The position numbers were made by a program, and so were the translations under genes. Positions 25,884 through 36,744 of a DNA stretch of 64,000 nucleotides are shown one piece after another. The stretch lies in contig DWZH01000107.1 of assembly GCA_019118275.1 (NCBI GenBank), positions 1-64,000 of the forward strand, read 5' to 3'. Below the pieces are notes generated by a model. The model made no database searches and had not been told where the DNA came from. It worked only from the letters and a program-made list of their open reading frames with translations. Positions within the stretch are counted from its first letter, which is position 1. Each line of letters begins with the position of its first letter. The DNA is from Candidatus Brachybacterium merdavium. Lineage in GTDB: Bacteria; Actinomycetota; Actinomycetes; Actinomycetales; Dermabacteraceae.

Positions 25884-28471
25884 CGGGGCTCCTCGTCCGC
25901 GGCCGCCGCGGCGGACGGCCCTGCGTGATCGGTGTCCTCCGGCGGGCATCGCACCAGCAGCGCCACCGGCCAGTGGTCCAGCAGCTCACCCAGCTCCACC
26001 AGGCCGCCCTCGAGCTCACGGCCGGTCAGGGTCTCGCACCAGCGGCCCTCCGGCAGCGCCAGCCAGGCATCGCCCCAGCCGCCCCGATGGGCCAGGGTCT
26101 GGGCCAGGCGGGTGGCAACCGTCACCACCTCCAGCTCCTCCCGGCCGACGCCGCGTCCGAAGGCCACCGCGTGCCCGGTGGTGGTGGGCAGTGGGCGGTA
26201 GCTGGCCCCGCGCCCCTGGAACAGCTCGGGACGCTTCCGGCGCAGCACCAGGGCACGGTGGGTCAGCCACAGCTTCTCGTCGCCGATCCCGTCGGGGCCC
26301 GCGCCCTCGATCATGCGGTCCAGCCGCTCGGCATGGGCCCGGTGATCGACCTCGCGACGGTTGTCGGGGTCCACCAGGGAGAAGTCGACGGACTCGTTGC
26401 CCTGGTACACGTCCGGCACGCCCGGCATGGTCAGCTGGATCAGCTTCTGCCCCAGAATCGCGGAGCGCTGCGAGACCAGGGTGCGCCGGGTCCACTCCTC
26501 CAGGATCCGGGAGACCTCCGAGCTCGCCAGGGCCGCGCGGCCCAGGTCCTGCACCTGCTGCTCGTACTCGTGGTCCTGCTCGGTCCAGGTGGTGTGGAGC
26601 TTCGCCTCGCGCATCGCCTTGCTCAGGTACCCCTCGAGGCGCTCGGCGGTGATCGGCGCGGCTCCTGAGCCGGGCAGCTCCCAGCAGGCCGCCAGGGTCT
26701 GCCACAGCAGCAGCTCGATCGCCCCGTCCACCTGGTCGCCGCGTGAGGCGGCGGTGGCATGGTCCAGCGCCTGGACCGTCAGCGCCCACTCCAGCGGTTG
26801 CTCCGTCAACGCCGCCAGACGTGCCCGCACGTCCTCGCTGCGTTTCGTGTCATGGGTGGACAGCGTGGTCATCGTGTCCGGGCGGGTGCGGATCATGGTG
26901 GCGGCGTGGTCGTGCAGCACATCGGGCTCGACGCCGATCCGATCCGGGTCCGATCCCACCTCGTTGACCGCGAGGAAGCGGGTGTAACGGTAGAAGGCCG
27001 TGTCCTCGAGAGCCTTGGCGTGCACCGGCCCGCAGGTCTGCGCGAAGCGCACCATCACCTCGGCGCGCTCGGCGCTGGCTGTGCGGCCGGCCGAACCGAT
27101 CTCGTCGCCGCACACCAGGGCCACCACCGTCTCCAGGGTGGCCGACAGGTCCTCGTCCTCGCCGAGCACGGTGCGGGCCCGTGCCGCGGCCTGCTCGATC
27201 ACCGCCCGCTCGGAGCCGGGGGCGGGCTCCCCGGGCACGAGGTAGGCGCGGTAGCGGTCCATGGCGCCCAGCAGCGCCACGATCACCTTCTGGATGTTGC
27301 GCCGCGTGGTGTCGCGCAACCGGATGTCCGCCTGGCAGATGCCGTGGATGAGCACCGTCAACCGCTCGACCTCCGCCCACAGGCTGGTGGAGATGATCTG
27401 CTCCGTGGATTCCGCGGCGACCTCCGCGAAGGGACGCAGGTCCCCGGTCCGGCGCTGCCACAGATGCGTCAGCCCCAGCGCGCCGCGGGGGTCGTGGAAC
27501 AGACCGCCCACCCGCCACAGGGCGTCGTAGCCGGTGGTGCCGGCGCAGGGGAAGTCCCCGGGCAGATGCTCCTCGCCCTCCAGGATCTTCTCCACCACGG
27601 TCCAGGCGCCCCCGGTGGCCTCGTCGAGGTCGCGCAGATAGCCGCGCGGGTCGCTCAGCCCGTCGGGGTGGTCGATCCGATAGCCGTCGATCACCCCCTC
27701 GCCCTGCAGGCGCAGCAGCGTGGCATGGGTCGCCTCGAACACGTGCGGCAGCTCGACCCGCACCGCCGCGAGCGTGTCCACGTCGAAGAAGCGGCGATAG
27801 TTCAGCTCTTCGTCGGAGACCTTCCAGTAGGCCAGACGGTAGAACTGCCGGTCCAGCAGGTCGGCCAGGCCCAGGTGCTCGGTGCCCGCAGCGATCGGGA
27901 GCACGTGGTCGTAGTAGCGCACCACCGGCTCCGTGGTCACCGACCCGTCCGGCTGCGGGATCTCCGCGGTGCCGGTCGAGATCTCCTCATCGGCCAGGAC
28001 CGCTCCGATGGGGCGGCCCAGCACCGGGACCAGCACGGAGCGCTCGCCGGAGGGATCCAGGTCGAACCAGTCAGCGAAGGGGGAGCCGGGGCCGTCGCGC
28101 AGCACCGACCACAGTGCCCGGTTGTGCCATACCGGGGTGGGGATGGCCATGTGGTTGGGGACCACGTCGACGATCAGTCCCATGCCGTGATCGTGGAGGG
28201 CCCGGGACAGCCGGCGCAGCGCCTCCTCCCCGCCGATCTCGGCCGCGATGCGGCTGTGGTCGACCACGTCATAGCCGTGGGTGGAGCCCGGGGCGGCCTG
28301 CAACACGGGGGAGCAGAACAGGTGGCCGACCCCCAGCCGGGCCAGGTATGGCACCAGAGCGGCGGCGTCATCGGCCGTGAACCCCTGGTGCAGCTGCACA
28401 CGGTAGGTCGAAGTGGGCACGGCACCGATGGCGGGCGAGTGGCCCGCAGCGGGGCGCAGGGGGCTGGTCAT
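25880..28471 (-). CDS. treY: Malto-oligosyltrehalose synthase TreY
   Basis: 863 aa from the ATG at 28471, or 870 aa from a second ATG at 28492. GH13_26 enzyme that isomerises the reducing-end glucose of maltodextrin to a trehalosyl end. Motifs: STYRVQLHQGF at the N-terminus, DVVPNHMA, GYRIDHPDGL, VEKILEGEEHLP and THDTKRSEDVRARL. Both candidate starts have their own purine-rich RBS (GGGAGGGA and GGAAGGGA), each 4 nt from ATG, because the RBS-start unit is duplicated. The choice between them is not decided by sequence. Coupled to treZ by a 4-bp overlap. Confidence 0.93.
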   Translation of the reverse strand: MTSPLRPAAGHSPAIGAVPTSTYRVQLHQGFTADDAAALVPYLARLGVGHLFCSPVLQAAPGSTHGYDVVDHSRIAAEIGGEEALRRLSRALHDHGMGLIVDVVPNHMAIPTPVWHNRALWSVLRDGPGSPFADWFDLDPSGERSVLVPVLGRPIGAVLADEEISTGTAEIPQPDGSVTTEPVVRYYDHVLPIAAGTEHLGLADLLDRQFYRLAYWKVSDEELNYRRFFDVDTLAAVRVELPHVFEATHATLLRLQGEGVIDGYRIDHPDGLSDPRGYLRDLDEATGGAWTVVEKILEGEEHLPGDFPCAGTTGYDALWRVGGLFHDPRGALGLTHLWQRRTGDLRPFAEVAAESTEQIISTSLWAEVERLTVLIHGICQADIRLRDTTRRNIQKVIVALLGAMDRYRAYLVPGEPAPGSERAVIEQAAARARTVLGEDEDLSATLETVVALVCGDEIGSAGRTASAERAEVMVRFAQTCGPVHAKALEDTAFYRYTRFLAVNEVGSDPDRIGVEPDVLHDHAATMIRTRPDTMTTLSTHDTKRSEDVRARLAALTEQPLEWALTVQALDHATAASRGDQVDGAIELLLWQTLAACWELPGSGAAPITAERLEGYLSKAMREAKLHTTWTEQDHEYEQQVQDLGRAALASSEVSRILEEWTRRTLVSQRSAILGQKLIQLTMPGVPDVYQGNESVDFSLVDPDNRREVDHRAHAERLDRMIEGAGPDGIGDEKLWLTHRALVLRRKRPELFQGRGASYRPLPTTTGHAVAFGRGVGREELEVVTVATRLAQTLAHRGGWGDAWLALPEGRWCETLTGRELEGGLVELGELLDHWPVALLVRCPPEDTDHAGPSAAAAADEEPR

Positions 28472-28508
28472 GGGGTCCCTCCCGTGGCTCATGGGGTCCC
28501 TTCCGTGG
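28467..28508 (-). repeat. Duplicated RBS-start unit of treY (21-bp direct repeat)
   Basis: On the - strand the segment CCACGG-R-AGGGACCCCATGA occurs twice, 21 bp apart, placing an RBS and ATG at 28492 and again at 28471, both in frame. It adds seven residues (MSHGRDP) if the upstream start is used. Confidence 0.75.
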
Positions 28509-28529
28509 CGTGTCCGTGGCGTGGCGGGG

Positions 28530-30692
<2,163 letters not shown>

Positions 30693-30698
30693 GACCAC

Positions 30699-30704
30699 AG
30701 AGTA
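30699..30704 (-). promoter_or_regulatory. -10 hexamer for leaderless glgX-treY-treZ operon
   Basis: TACTCT on the - strand ends 6 nt before the glgX ATG. No clear -35 and no RBS are present. Confidence 0.55.
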
Positions 30705-30773
30705 GACGGCCCCGGCGCGGAGCGCTCCGACGGACGGTCACGAGAGATCTCGGTCGGCGCGTCAAGGGAGGGG

Positions 30774-30845
30774 TGGGCGATACTGGGTTCGAACCAGTGA
30801 CCTCTTCCGTGTCAGGGAAGCGCGCTACCGCTGCGCCAATCGCCC
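30774..30845 (-). tRNA. tRNA-Val(GAC), copy 1
   Basis: 72 nt cloverleaf on the - strand: acceptor GGGCGAT paired near the 3' end with ATCGCCC, T-loop GGTTCGAACC, anticodon loop CTGACAC (anticodon GAC). Discriminator A; CCA is not encoded (CCC follows). Identical over its length to the + strand copy at 31615. Confidence 0.93.
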
Positions 30846-30871
30846 TCGCCACGCAGCCCAGGGGTGCGCGG

Positions 30872-30945
30872 TGGAGGTGGGTACGGGATTCGAACCCGTG
30901 TACACGGCTTTGCAGGCCGTTGCCTAACCACTCGGCCAACCCACC
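30872..30945 (-). tRNA. tRNA-Cys(GCA)
   Basis: Acceptor GGTGGGT pairs with ACCCACC. The anticodon loop contains GCA, the T-loop is GGTTCGAATCC, and the discriminator is U as required for tRNA-Cys. The CCA end is encoded (complement of 30872-30874). Confidence 0.95.
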
Positions 30946-30968
30946 GGGGGATGCTCTCGCATCATACG

Positions 30969-31005
30969 GAACGGCGCTCCCGACGAGATGTCGGGAGCGC
31001 CGTTC
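30969..31005. terminator. Perfect 16-bp hairpin between tRNA-Gly and tRNA-Cys
   Basis: GAACGGCGCTCCCGAC and its exact complement are separated by the loop GAGAT. No U-tract on either strand. It could stop or process the - strand tRNA transcript between tRNA-Gly and tRNA-Cys. Confidence 0.6.
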
Positions 31006-31011
31006 CCCCGG

Positions 31012-31084
31012 AGCGGACGACCGGATTCGAACCGGCGACCCTCACCTTGGCAAGGTGATGCTCTACCAGCTGAGCTACGTCCGC
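31012..31084 (-). tRNA. tRNA-Gly(GCC), copy 1
   Basis: 73 nt. Acceptor GCGGACG/CGTCCGC, anticodon loop TTGCCAA (GCC), T-loop GGTTCGAATCC, discriminator U. CCA is not encoded (CCG follows). Identical in its body to the + strand copy at 31513. Confidence 0.94.
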
Positions 31085-31110
31085 ATGACGGGGATCCGAG
31101 GATCCCGTCG

Positions 31111-31182
31111 TGGGCGATACTGGGTTCGAACCAGTGACCTCTTCCGTGTGAAGGAAGCGCGCTACCACTGCGCCAATCGCCC
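31111..31182 (-). tRNA. tRNA-Val(CAC)
   Basis: 72 nt. Same backbone as tRNA-Val(GAC), with anticodon loop TTCACAC (anticodon CAC) and a few further substitutions. Discriminator A, CCA not encoded. First gene of the - strand tRNA cluster. The shared backbone suggests the two valine isoacceptors arose by duplication. Confidence 0.93.
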
Positions 31183-31512
31183 GAAGATGCTGGCCACCGT
31201 CTCCGGCGGACTCGCAGAAGCTTACATGAGCCTGGCCCAGGTTGCCGCATCGAGAACGTGTGAGGTGCATCCCGCTGGCGCGCCCCGTGAGCGGTGCGGC
31301 GTGATCACGGGCCTCCCGGACGTGCCTTCGAGGGCGCGAGGCATGACCGGGGCGCGATCGGGGCGTGATCGTCGGCGGCGGCGCCGTGGCCGGGCGGCCG
31401 CGCCTGCGGCCGCAGCGACCGGCGGTGACGTCCGACACGACCAGCGGCGACGGTTTGCGCTGCCGATGGCGGGGGAACTAGGGTGGCTCTTCGTCGGCCT
31501 CGCTGACACAGT
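31183..31512. other. Spacer between the two opposing tRNA clusters
   Basis: 330 bp without a credible gene; ORFs here run through tRNA genes and have no family features. It holds the + strand tRNA promoter (31455-31484) and a weak - strand -10 candidate TAAGCT (31219-31224) for the tRNA-Val(CAC) cluster. The middle is very GC-rich, with short GGCGGC/GGCCGC runs. Confidence 0.5.
31455..31484 (+). promoter_or_regulatory. Promoter of the + strand tRNA-Gly/tRNA-Val pair
   Basis: TTGCGC, 18 nt, TAGGGT, with the -10 ending 28 nt before the tRNA-Gly gene. The best -35/-10 pair seen in the window. Confidence 0.6.
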
Positions 31513-31588
31513 GCGGACGTAGCTCAGCTGGTAGAGCATCACCTTGCCAAGGTGAGGGTCGCCGGTTCGAATCCGGTCGTCCGCTCCA
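31513..31588 (+). tRNA. tRNA-Gly(GCC), copy 2
   Basis: Body identical to the - strand copy at 31012-31084, but here CCA is encoded directly after the discriminator U (31586-31588). Anticodon GCC. Confidence 0.95.
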
Positions 31589-31614
31589 TCCTGATCTGGC
31601 GCCTTCGGGTGCAC

Positions 31615-31689
31615 GGGCGATTGGCGCAGCGGTAGCGCGCTTCCCTGACACGGAAGAGGTCACTGGTTCGAACCCAGTATCGCCCACCA
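31615..31689 (+). tRNA. tRNA-Val(GAC), copy 2
   Basis: Body identical to the - strand copy at 30774-30845. Encoded CCA at 31687-31689. Anticodon GAC. Followed by a hairpin terminator. Confidence 0.95.
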
Positions 31690-31696
31690 CCAGTGC

Positions 31697-31730
31697 AGAG
31701 CCCCGATCCCGTCTGGATCGGGGCTCTTCT
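31697..31730 (+). terminator. Terminator of the + strand tRNA pair
   Basis: AGAGCCCCGATCC and its exact complement (13 bp) with loop CGTCT, followed by TCT. Separates the tRNA unit from thrS. Confidence 0.7.
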
Positions 31731-31783
31731 GGTCCCCGCTGCACCCGGAGCCGAGCGCGTTCCGTGCCCGGCCCGGGCACGGA

Positions 31784-31789
31784 TACCAT
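31784..31789 (+). promoter_or_regulatory. Candidate -10 for thrS
   Basis: TACCAT, ~62 nt before the thrS start. The predicted leader is ~55 nt and carries the AAGGAG RBS. It is too short for an actinobacterial T-box, and no T-box consensus is seen. Confidence 0.45.
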
Positions 31790-31851
31790 CGACCCCGACG
31801 GAAACGCGCCGGCATCGTCGGCAGGCTCGACCCGACCAGAAGGAGCATCCC

Positions 31852-33852
31852 GTGGCCCAGATCGCCATCACCCTCGACGAGGCACAGCAGCGGATCGAGG
31901 AGGGCACCACGGGCACCGAGCTGTTCGAGGGCCGCAGCGAGATCATCGCCCTGCGCATCGACGGGGAGCTGCGTGATCTCAGCGAGCGGCTCGAGGACGG
32001 ACAGCATGTCGAGGGCGTCGACATCGCCAGCGAGGACGGGCTGTCGATCCTGCGCCACAGTGCCGCCCACGTCCTGGCCCAGGCCGTGCAGAAGATCGAT
32101 CCCGAGGCCAAGCTCGGCATCGGCCCGCCCATCACCGATGGCTTCTACTACGACTTCGACGTCGCCGAGCCCTTCACCCCCGAGGCGCTCAAGGCGCTCG
32201 AGAAGGAGATGGGCCGCATCGTCAAGGAGGGCCAGCGCTTCGTCCGCCGCGAGATCAGCGATGACCAGGCCCGCGCCGAGGAGGCCGGCGAGCCCTACAA
32301 GCTCGAGCTGATCGGCCTGAAGTCCAACGCCGACGATGCCGCCGAGGGCGCCAGCGTCGAGGTCGGCGAGGGTGGGCTGACCATGTACGACAACGTCAAC
32401 CGTCGCGGCGAGGTGGTCTGGACCGACCTGTGCCGCGGCCCTCACCTGCCCACCACCCGGTTGATCGGAAAGGGCTTCGCCCTGACCCGCTCGGCCGCGG
32501 CCTACTGGCGCGGCAGCGAGAAGAACCCGATGCTCCAGCGCGTCTACGGCACCGCCTGGCCCAGCAAGGACGAGCTGCGCGCCTACACCGAGCGCATCGC
32601 CGAGGCCGAGCGGCGCGACCACCGCCGGCTCGGCAGCGAGCTGGACCTGTTCTCCTTCCCCGATGAGATCGGCTCGGGCCTGCCCGTCTTCCACCCCAAG
32701 GGCGCCATGATCAAGATGGAGATGGAGGAGTACTCACGTCGCCGTCACGTCGAGGCCGGATACTCCTTCGTCTCCACCCCGCACATCACCAAGAGGCAGC
32801 TGTTCGAGACCTCCAAGCACCTGGAGTGGTACAGCGAGGGCATGTACCCCCCGATGCACCTGGACGAGGAGCGGGATTCCGAGGGGCACATCACCCGGCA
32901 GGGCCAGGACTACTACCTCAAGCCCATGAACTGCCCGATGCACAACCTCGTCTACACCTCTCGCGGCCGCTCCTACCGCGAGCTGCCGCTGCGGCTGTTC
33001 GAGTTCGGGCAGGTCTACCGCTACGAGAAGTCGGGGGTGGTGCACGGGCTCACCCGCTCGCGCGGCTTCGCCCAGGACGACGCCCACATCTACTGCAGCC
33101 GTGAGCAGATGAAGGAGGAGATCGCCCGGACCCTGGACTTCGTGCTGGACCTGCTGAAGGACTACGGTCTGGACGACTTCTACCTCGAGCTGTCCACCCG
33201 CGACCCCCAGAAGTCGGTCGGTGACGAGGCCGCTTGGGAGGAGGCCACCCGCACGCTCGAGGAGGTCGCCACCGAGTCCGGTCTGGACCTGGTGCCCGAC
33301 CCGGGTGGTGCCGCCTTCTACGGGCCCAAGATCTCCGTCCAGGCCAAGGACGCCATCGGCCGCACCTGGCAGCTGTCGACCATCCAGCTCGACTTCTTCG
33401 AGCCCGAGCTGTTCGAGCTCGAGTTCACCGCGTCCGACGGCTCTCGGCAGCGGCCGGTGATGATCCACCGGGCCCTGTTCGGCTCGATCGAGCGCTTCTT
33501 CGGCGTGCTGCTCGAGCACTACGCGGGCGCCTTCCCGGTCTGGCTGTCGCCGGTGCAGGTGGTCGGGGTGCCGGTGGCCGCCGAGTACGTGCCCTACCTC
33601 GAGGAGGTCGCGGCGAAGCTACGCGCCCACGGGGTGCGTGTGGAGGTCGATGCCTCCGATGACCGGATGCAGAAGAAGATCCGCACCCACACCAAGGAGA
33701 AGGTGCCCTACCTGCTCATCGCCGGCGGCGAGGACCAGGCCGCCGGCGCGGTCTCCTTCCGCATGCGCGACGGCAGCCAGGACAACGGCATCGACGTCGA
33801 CACCGCCGTGGAGCGCATCGTCACCGCGATCCGCGAGAAGGTGCAGGTGTGA
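31852..33852 (+). CDS. thrS: Threonyl-tRNA synthetase
   Basis: 666 aa, GTG at 31852 with AAGGAG 6 nt upstream; the track's start at 31693 runs through the tRNA terminator. N-terminal TGS domain (~1-60), then the editing domain with [11 protein letters not shown] (HxxxH). The class II catalytic core contains MNCPMHN and [14 protein letters not shown], and a C-terminal anticodon-binding domain follows ([13 protein letters not shown] onward). Overlaps the HIT gene by 4 bp, the standard actinobacterial pair. Confidence 0.96.
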   Translation: MAQIAITLDEAQQRIEEGTTGTELFEGRSEIIALRIDGELRDLSERLEDGQHVEGVDIASEDGLSILRHSAAHVLAQAVQKIDPEAKLGIGPPITDGFYYDFDVAEPFTPEALKALEKEMGRIVKEGQRFVRREISDDQARAEEAGEPYKLELIGLKSNADDAAEGASVEVGEGGLTMYDNVNRRGEVVWTDLCRGPHLPTTRLIGKGFALTRSAAAYWRGSEKNPMLQRVYGTAWPSKDELRAYTERIAEAERRDHRRLGSELDLFSFPDEIGSGLPVFHPKGAMIKMEMEEYSRRRHVEAGYSFVSTPHITKRQLFETSKHLEWYSEGMYPPMHLDEERDSEGHITRQGQDYYLKPMNCPMHNLVYTSRGRSYRELPLRLFEFGQVYRYEKSGVVHGLTRSRGFAQDDAHIYCSREQMKEEIARTLDFVLDLLKDYGLDDFYLELSTRDPQKSVGDEAAWEEATRTLEEVATESGLDLVPDPGGAAFYGPKISVQAKDAIGRTWQLSTIQLDFFEPELFELEFTASDGSRQRPVMIHRALFGSIERFFGVLLEHYAGAFPVWLSPVQVVGVPVAAEYVPYLEEVAAKLRAHGVRVEVDASDDRMQKKIRTHTKEKVPYLLIAGGEDQAAGAVSFRMRDGSQDNGIDVDTAVERIVTAIREKVQV

Positions 33853-34421
33853 GCACGCAGCACGACCAGCAGCCGGAACCGCCCCGTCTCGAGGACGCCC
33901 GCGACCTGGCGGGCGTCGCCGATGACACCGAGCGGCTGTGGACCCCGCACCGGATGGCCTACGTCGGAGGTGAGAACAAGCCCGCCGACCCCGACGACGA
34001 CCAGCAGTGCCCTTTCTGCACCGCTCCGCAGCGCGACGACGAGGACGCCCTGATCGTCCACCGCGGCGAGGTCGCCTACGTGATCCTGAACCTGTACCCG
34101 TACAACGCGGGCCACCTGCTGGTGTGCCCCTACCGGCACGTCGCCGACTACACCGACCTCGAGCGAGACGAGCTGCTCGAGGTCGCCGAGCTCACCCGCA
34201 CCGCGATGCGGGTGATCCGGGAGGTCTCCCAGCCGGCCGGGTTCAACCTGGGCATGAACCAGGGACCGGTCGCGGGGGCCGGGATCGCGGCGCACCTGCA
34301 TCAGCACGTGGTCCCGCGCTGGATGGGTGATGCCAACTTCCTGCCCATCATCGGACGCACCAAAGCGGTGCCGATCCTGCTGGCCGACACCCGCCGGCTC
34401 TACGCCGAGGCGTGGCGCTGA
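33849..34421 (+). CDS. HIT-family nucleotide hydrolase/phosphorylase
   Basis: 190 aa, GTG start. CPFCTAP near residue 55 resembles the zinc site of Ap4A phosphorylase-like HIT proteins; the histidine triad is [10 protein letters not shown] (~152-161). Members act on nucleoside phosphates such as Ap4A or ADP-sulfate. It lies directly after thrS, as in other actinobacteria. The phosphatidylinositol phosphate synthase gene usually found next is absent here; a prsW gene follows instead. Confidence 0.9.
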   Translation: MSTQHDQQPEPPRLEDARDLAGVADDTERLWTPHRMAYVGGENKPADPDDDQQCPFCTAPQRDDEDALIVHRGEVAYVILNLYPYNAGHLLVCPYRHVADYTDLERDELLEVAELTRTAMRVIREVSQPAGFNLGMNQGPVAGAGIAAHLHQHVVPRWMGDANFLPIIGRTKAVPILLADTRRLYAEAWR

Positions 34422-34423
34422 GC

Positions 34424-34429
34424 TACGAT
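34424..34429 (+). promoter_or_regulatory. Candidate -10 for prsW
   Basis: TACGAT just after the HIT stop, ~77 nt before the prsW ATG, which has a GGGAGGAGA RBS. Confidence 0.4.
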
Positions 34430-34506
34430 GACCGCGGCCGCCGGGCCACACGCTCGGGCACCGATGACCTCGCAGGTCGACAGGGGAGCGGGAGGAGAGC
34501 GCAGCG

Positions 34507-35841
34507 ATGAGCACCACGCCGGCGCCGCCGCACCCGGCCGCGCCCCGCGCCGCCGGCCCCGATGCCGGCTACGGCTATGACGTCGACCGGGTGGACCCGC
34601 GGGCCCCGGGCCGGCTCGGCGACATGGGTCCGCTGCGCCTGCGCAGCCGCAGCAGAGTGGTGCAGTGGCTGTTCTGGATCGGGACCTTCCTCACCCTCGT
34701 GGTCGCAGCCCTGCTGGTGTGGTTCTTCGCGATCCGGCCGCTGGGCTTCGGCACTTCGCTGGTCGCCTTCACCTCGGCCCTGGTGCCGGTCACGATGGTG
34801 CTGGCCGCGATCTGGTGGCTGGACCGCTACACCCCACAGCCGCGTATCTCGCTGGTCTATGCCTTCGGGTGGGGCGCGATCGGATCGGTGGGCCTGACCT
34901 TCGTGATCGGGCGACCGTTCACCAGCTGGATCAGTCCCGGCGAGCCCCATGCGATCACCGACGCCTTCCTGGCGGCGGTCATCCAGGCCCCGGTGGTGGA
35001 GGAGGGCACCAAGGTGCTGGGGCTGTTGCTGCTGCTGTGCTGGGGTCGCAGGTTCATCGGGGGCCCGATCGACGGGGTCGTCTACGCCGCGCTGATCGGC
35101 GGGGGCTTCGCCTTCACCGAGAACATCCTGTACTTCGGCAACTCCTTCCATCAGGCCCAGGCCGCCGGGGAGATCGACGTGTTCTGGCAGACCTTCTTCC
35201 TGCGCGGCATCCTCTCGCCCTTCGCGCACGTCTCCTTCACCGCGCTGGCCGGGCTGGGGCTGGGCATCGCCGCCGAACGGCGTTCGCTGATGCTCTACTT
35301 CGGGCTCGGCGCCGGGGGCACCTCGCTGGGGATGATCCTGCACGCCCTGTGGAACGGCTCCACCTTCTTCCTGCCCGTCGACCCCGACGACGCCCTGGCC
35401 GGCTTCCTGCGCTACTACCTCACCGTGCAGGTGCCCATCTTCGTGCTGCTGGTGGCGATCGCCCTGTTCCTGCGCCTGCGGGAGAAACGCATCCTGCGCC
35501 GGCAGCTGTCCGCCTACGGCCGCGCCGGATGGTTCTCCCCGCAGGAGGTGGACCTGCTGGTCTCCATGCGCCGGCGCCGCCGCGCCGAGAGGTGGGCGGC
35601 CCGACACGGCGCCCTGGCCCGCATGGCGATGCGCGACCTGATCCAGACCGCCGTCGAGCTCGGCATGGACCGCCACAGCGTGCTGTTCGGGAAGCCGACC
35701 GCCAAGACCCGCCGCCGCGAGCGCGAGCTGCTCGAGCGCATCACCGCCGACCGCCGGCTGATCGGCTCCCTGACCGCCCCCGTGGTGCGCCAGGAGCACC
35801 CGCCGGCCGGTCCGGCCCGGGCCGCGGACGCTCCCGGCTGA
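34507..35841 (+). CDS. PrsW-family intramembrane metalloprotease
   Basis: 444 aa. About eight membrane helices between residues ~55 and 330. The PrsW signature motifs are present: VVEEGTKVLG (EExxK), GFAFTENILYF (FxxxEN) and SPFAHVSFTALAG (conserved His). In Bacillus, PrsW cleaves anti-sigma factor RsiW; the target here is unknown, and no anti-sigma gene is adjacent. The C-terminal ~120 residues are cytoplasmic and highly Arg-rich (RRRRAERWAARHG), an extension beyond the catalytic core. ATG with GGGAGGAGA upstream. Confidence 0.88.
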   Translation: MSTTPAPPHPAAPRAAGPDAGYGYDVDRVDPRAPGRLGDMGPLRLRSRSRVVQWLFWIGTFLTLVVAALLVWFFAIRPLGFGTSLVAFTSALVPVTMVLAAIWWLDRYTPQPRISLVYAFGWGAIGSVGLTFVIGRPFTSWISPGEPHAITDAFLAAVIQAPVVEEGTKVLGLLLLLCWGRRFIGGPIDGVVYAALIGGGFAFTENILYFGNSFHQAQAAGEIDVFWQTFFLRGILSPFAHVSFTALAGLGLGIAAERRSLMLYFGLGAGGTSLGMILHALWNGSTFFLPVDPDDALAGFLRYYLTVQVPIFVLLVAIALFLRLREKRILRRQLSAYGRAGWFSPQEVDLLVSMRRRRRAERWAARHGALARMAMRDLIQTAVELGMDRHSVLFGKPTAKTRRRERELLERITADRRLIGSLTAPVVRQEHPPAGPARAADAPG

Positions 35842-35874
35842 TCCGCCTCCGTCCCGGGCTGGAGCCGCTCCCCG

Positions 35875-35880
35875 TAGGAT
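35875..35880 (+). promoter_or_regulatory. Candidate -10 for yebC-ruvC
   Basis: TAGGAT 48 nt before the yebC ATG, which carries a GGAGGAGAG RBS. Confidence 0.5.
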
Positions 35881-35928
35881 GGGACGGCACACCGCCGCGA
35901 TCAGCGCGGACGAGTCGGGAGGAGAGAG

Positions 35929-36687
35929 ATGGCCGGGCATTCCAAGTGGGCGACCACCAAGCACAAGAAGGCTGCCCTCGATGCCAAGCGAGGCAAACTG
36001 TTCGCCAAGCTGGTGAAGAACATCGAGGTCGCTGCGCGCATGGGCGGCCCCGACCCGGCCGGCAACCCCACCCTGTTCGACGCCATCCAGAAGGCGAAGC
36101 GGACCTCGGTCCCCAATGACAACATCGACCGCGCCGTCAAGCGCGGCGGCGGCCTCGACGGGGGAGGCGTCGACTACGAGACCCTCATGTACGAGGGCTA
36201 CGCCCCCGGCGGCGTCGCCGTGCTCGTGGAGTGCCTGACCGACAACAAGAACCGCGCCGTCTCCGAGGTGCGGCTGGCCTTCAACCGCAACGGCGGCAAC
36301 ATGGCCGACTCCGGGTCGGTCTCCTACCTCTTCGAGCGCAAGGGGGTGGTGTCCGTCCCCACGGAGGGCAGCACCGAGGACTCGCTGCTCGAGGTGGTCC
36401 TCGAAGCCGGCGCCGAGGAGATCAACGACGAGGGCGAGGTCTTCGAGATCCTCAGCGAGGCCACCGACGTGGTCGAGGTCCGCACCGCGCTGCAGGAGGC
36501 CGGCATCGAGTACGACAGCGCCGAGGTGCAGTTCGTGCCGACCATGCGCACTCCGGTCGACCTCGACGGCGCCCAGAAGGCGCTGCGTCTGATCGACGCC
36601 CTCGAGGACAGCGACGACGTCCAGAACGTGTACTCCAACCTGGACATCCCCGAGGACGTCGCCGCCCAGCTCCAGGAGCAGGAGTGA
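35929..36687 (+). CDS. yebC: YebC/PmpR-family translation/regulatory protein
   Basis: 252 aa, family length. The N-terminus [25 protein letters not shown] is the strongly conserved TACO1/YebC start. Family members bind DNA or, as shown for several homologues, act on ribosomes to relieve stalling at proline stretches. Lies upstream of ruvC in the order usual for actinobacteria. Confidence 0.95.
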   Translation: MAGHSKWATTKHKKAALDAKRGKLFAKLVKNIEVAARMGGPDPAGNPTLFDAIQKAKRTSVPNDNIDRAVKRGGGLDGGGVDYETLMYEGYAPGGVAVLVECLTDNKNRAVSEVRLAFNRNGGNMADSGSVSYLFERKGVVSVPTEGSTEDSLLEVVLEAGAEEINDEGEVFEILSEATDVVEVRTALQEAGIEYDSAEVQFVPTMRTPVDLDGAQKALRLIDALEDSDDVQNVYSNLDIPEDVAAQLQEQE

Positions 36688-36744
36688 TCCCGTGACCTCC
36701 GCCGCCCCAGGGGCGGCCTCCTCGGCGAGGACGGGGGATGCGGG

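Noticed and set aside
30773-31522. 249-aa ORF on the + strand over the tRNA cluster
   Set aside because: Crosses tRNA genes (antisense copies) and has no family features; the characteristic [16 protein letters not shown] peptides are tRNA-derived artefacts.
31697-31851. Possible T-box leader upstream of thrS
   Set aside because: Leader after the -10 is only ~55 nt and lacks a T-box sequence or a stem with a Thr specifier; the nearby hairpin belongs to the tRNA terminator.
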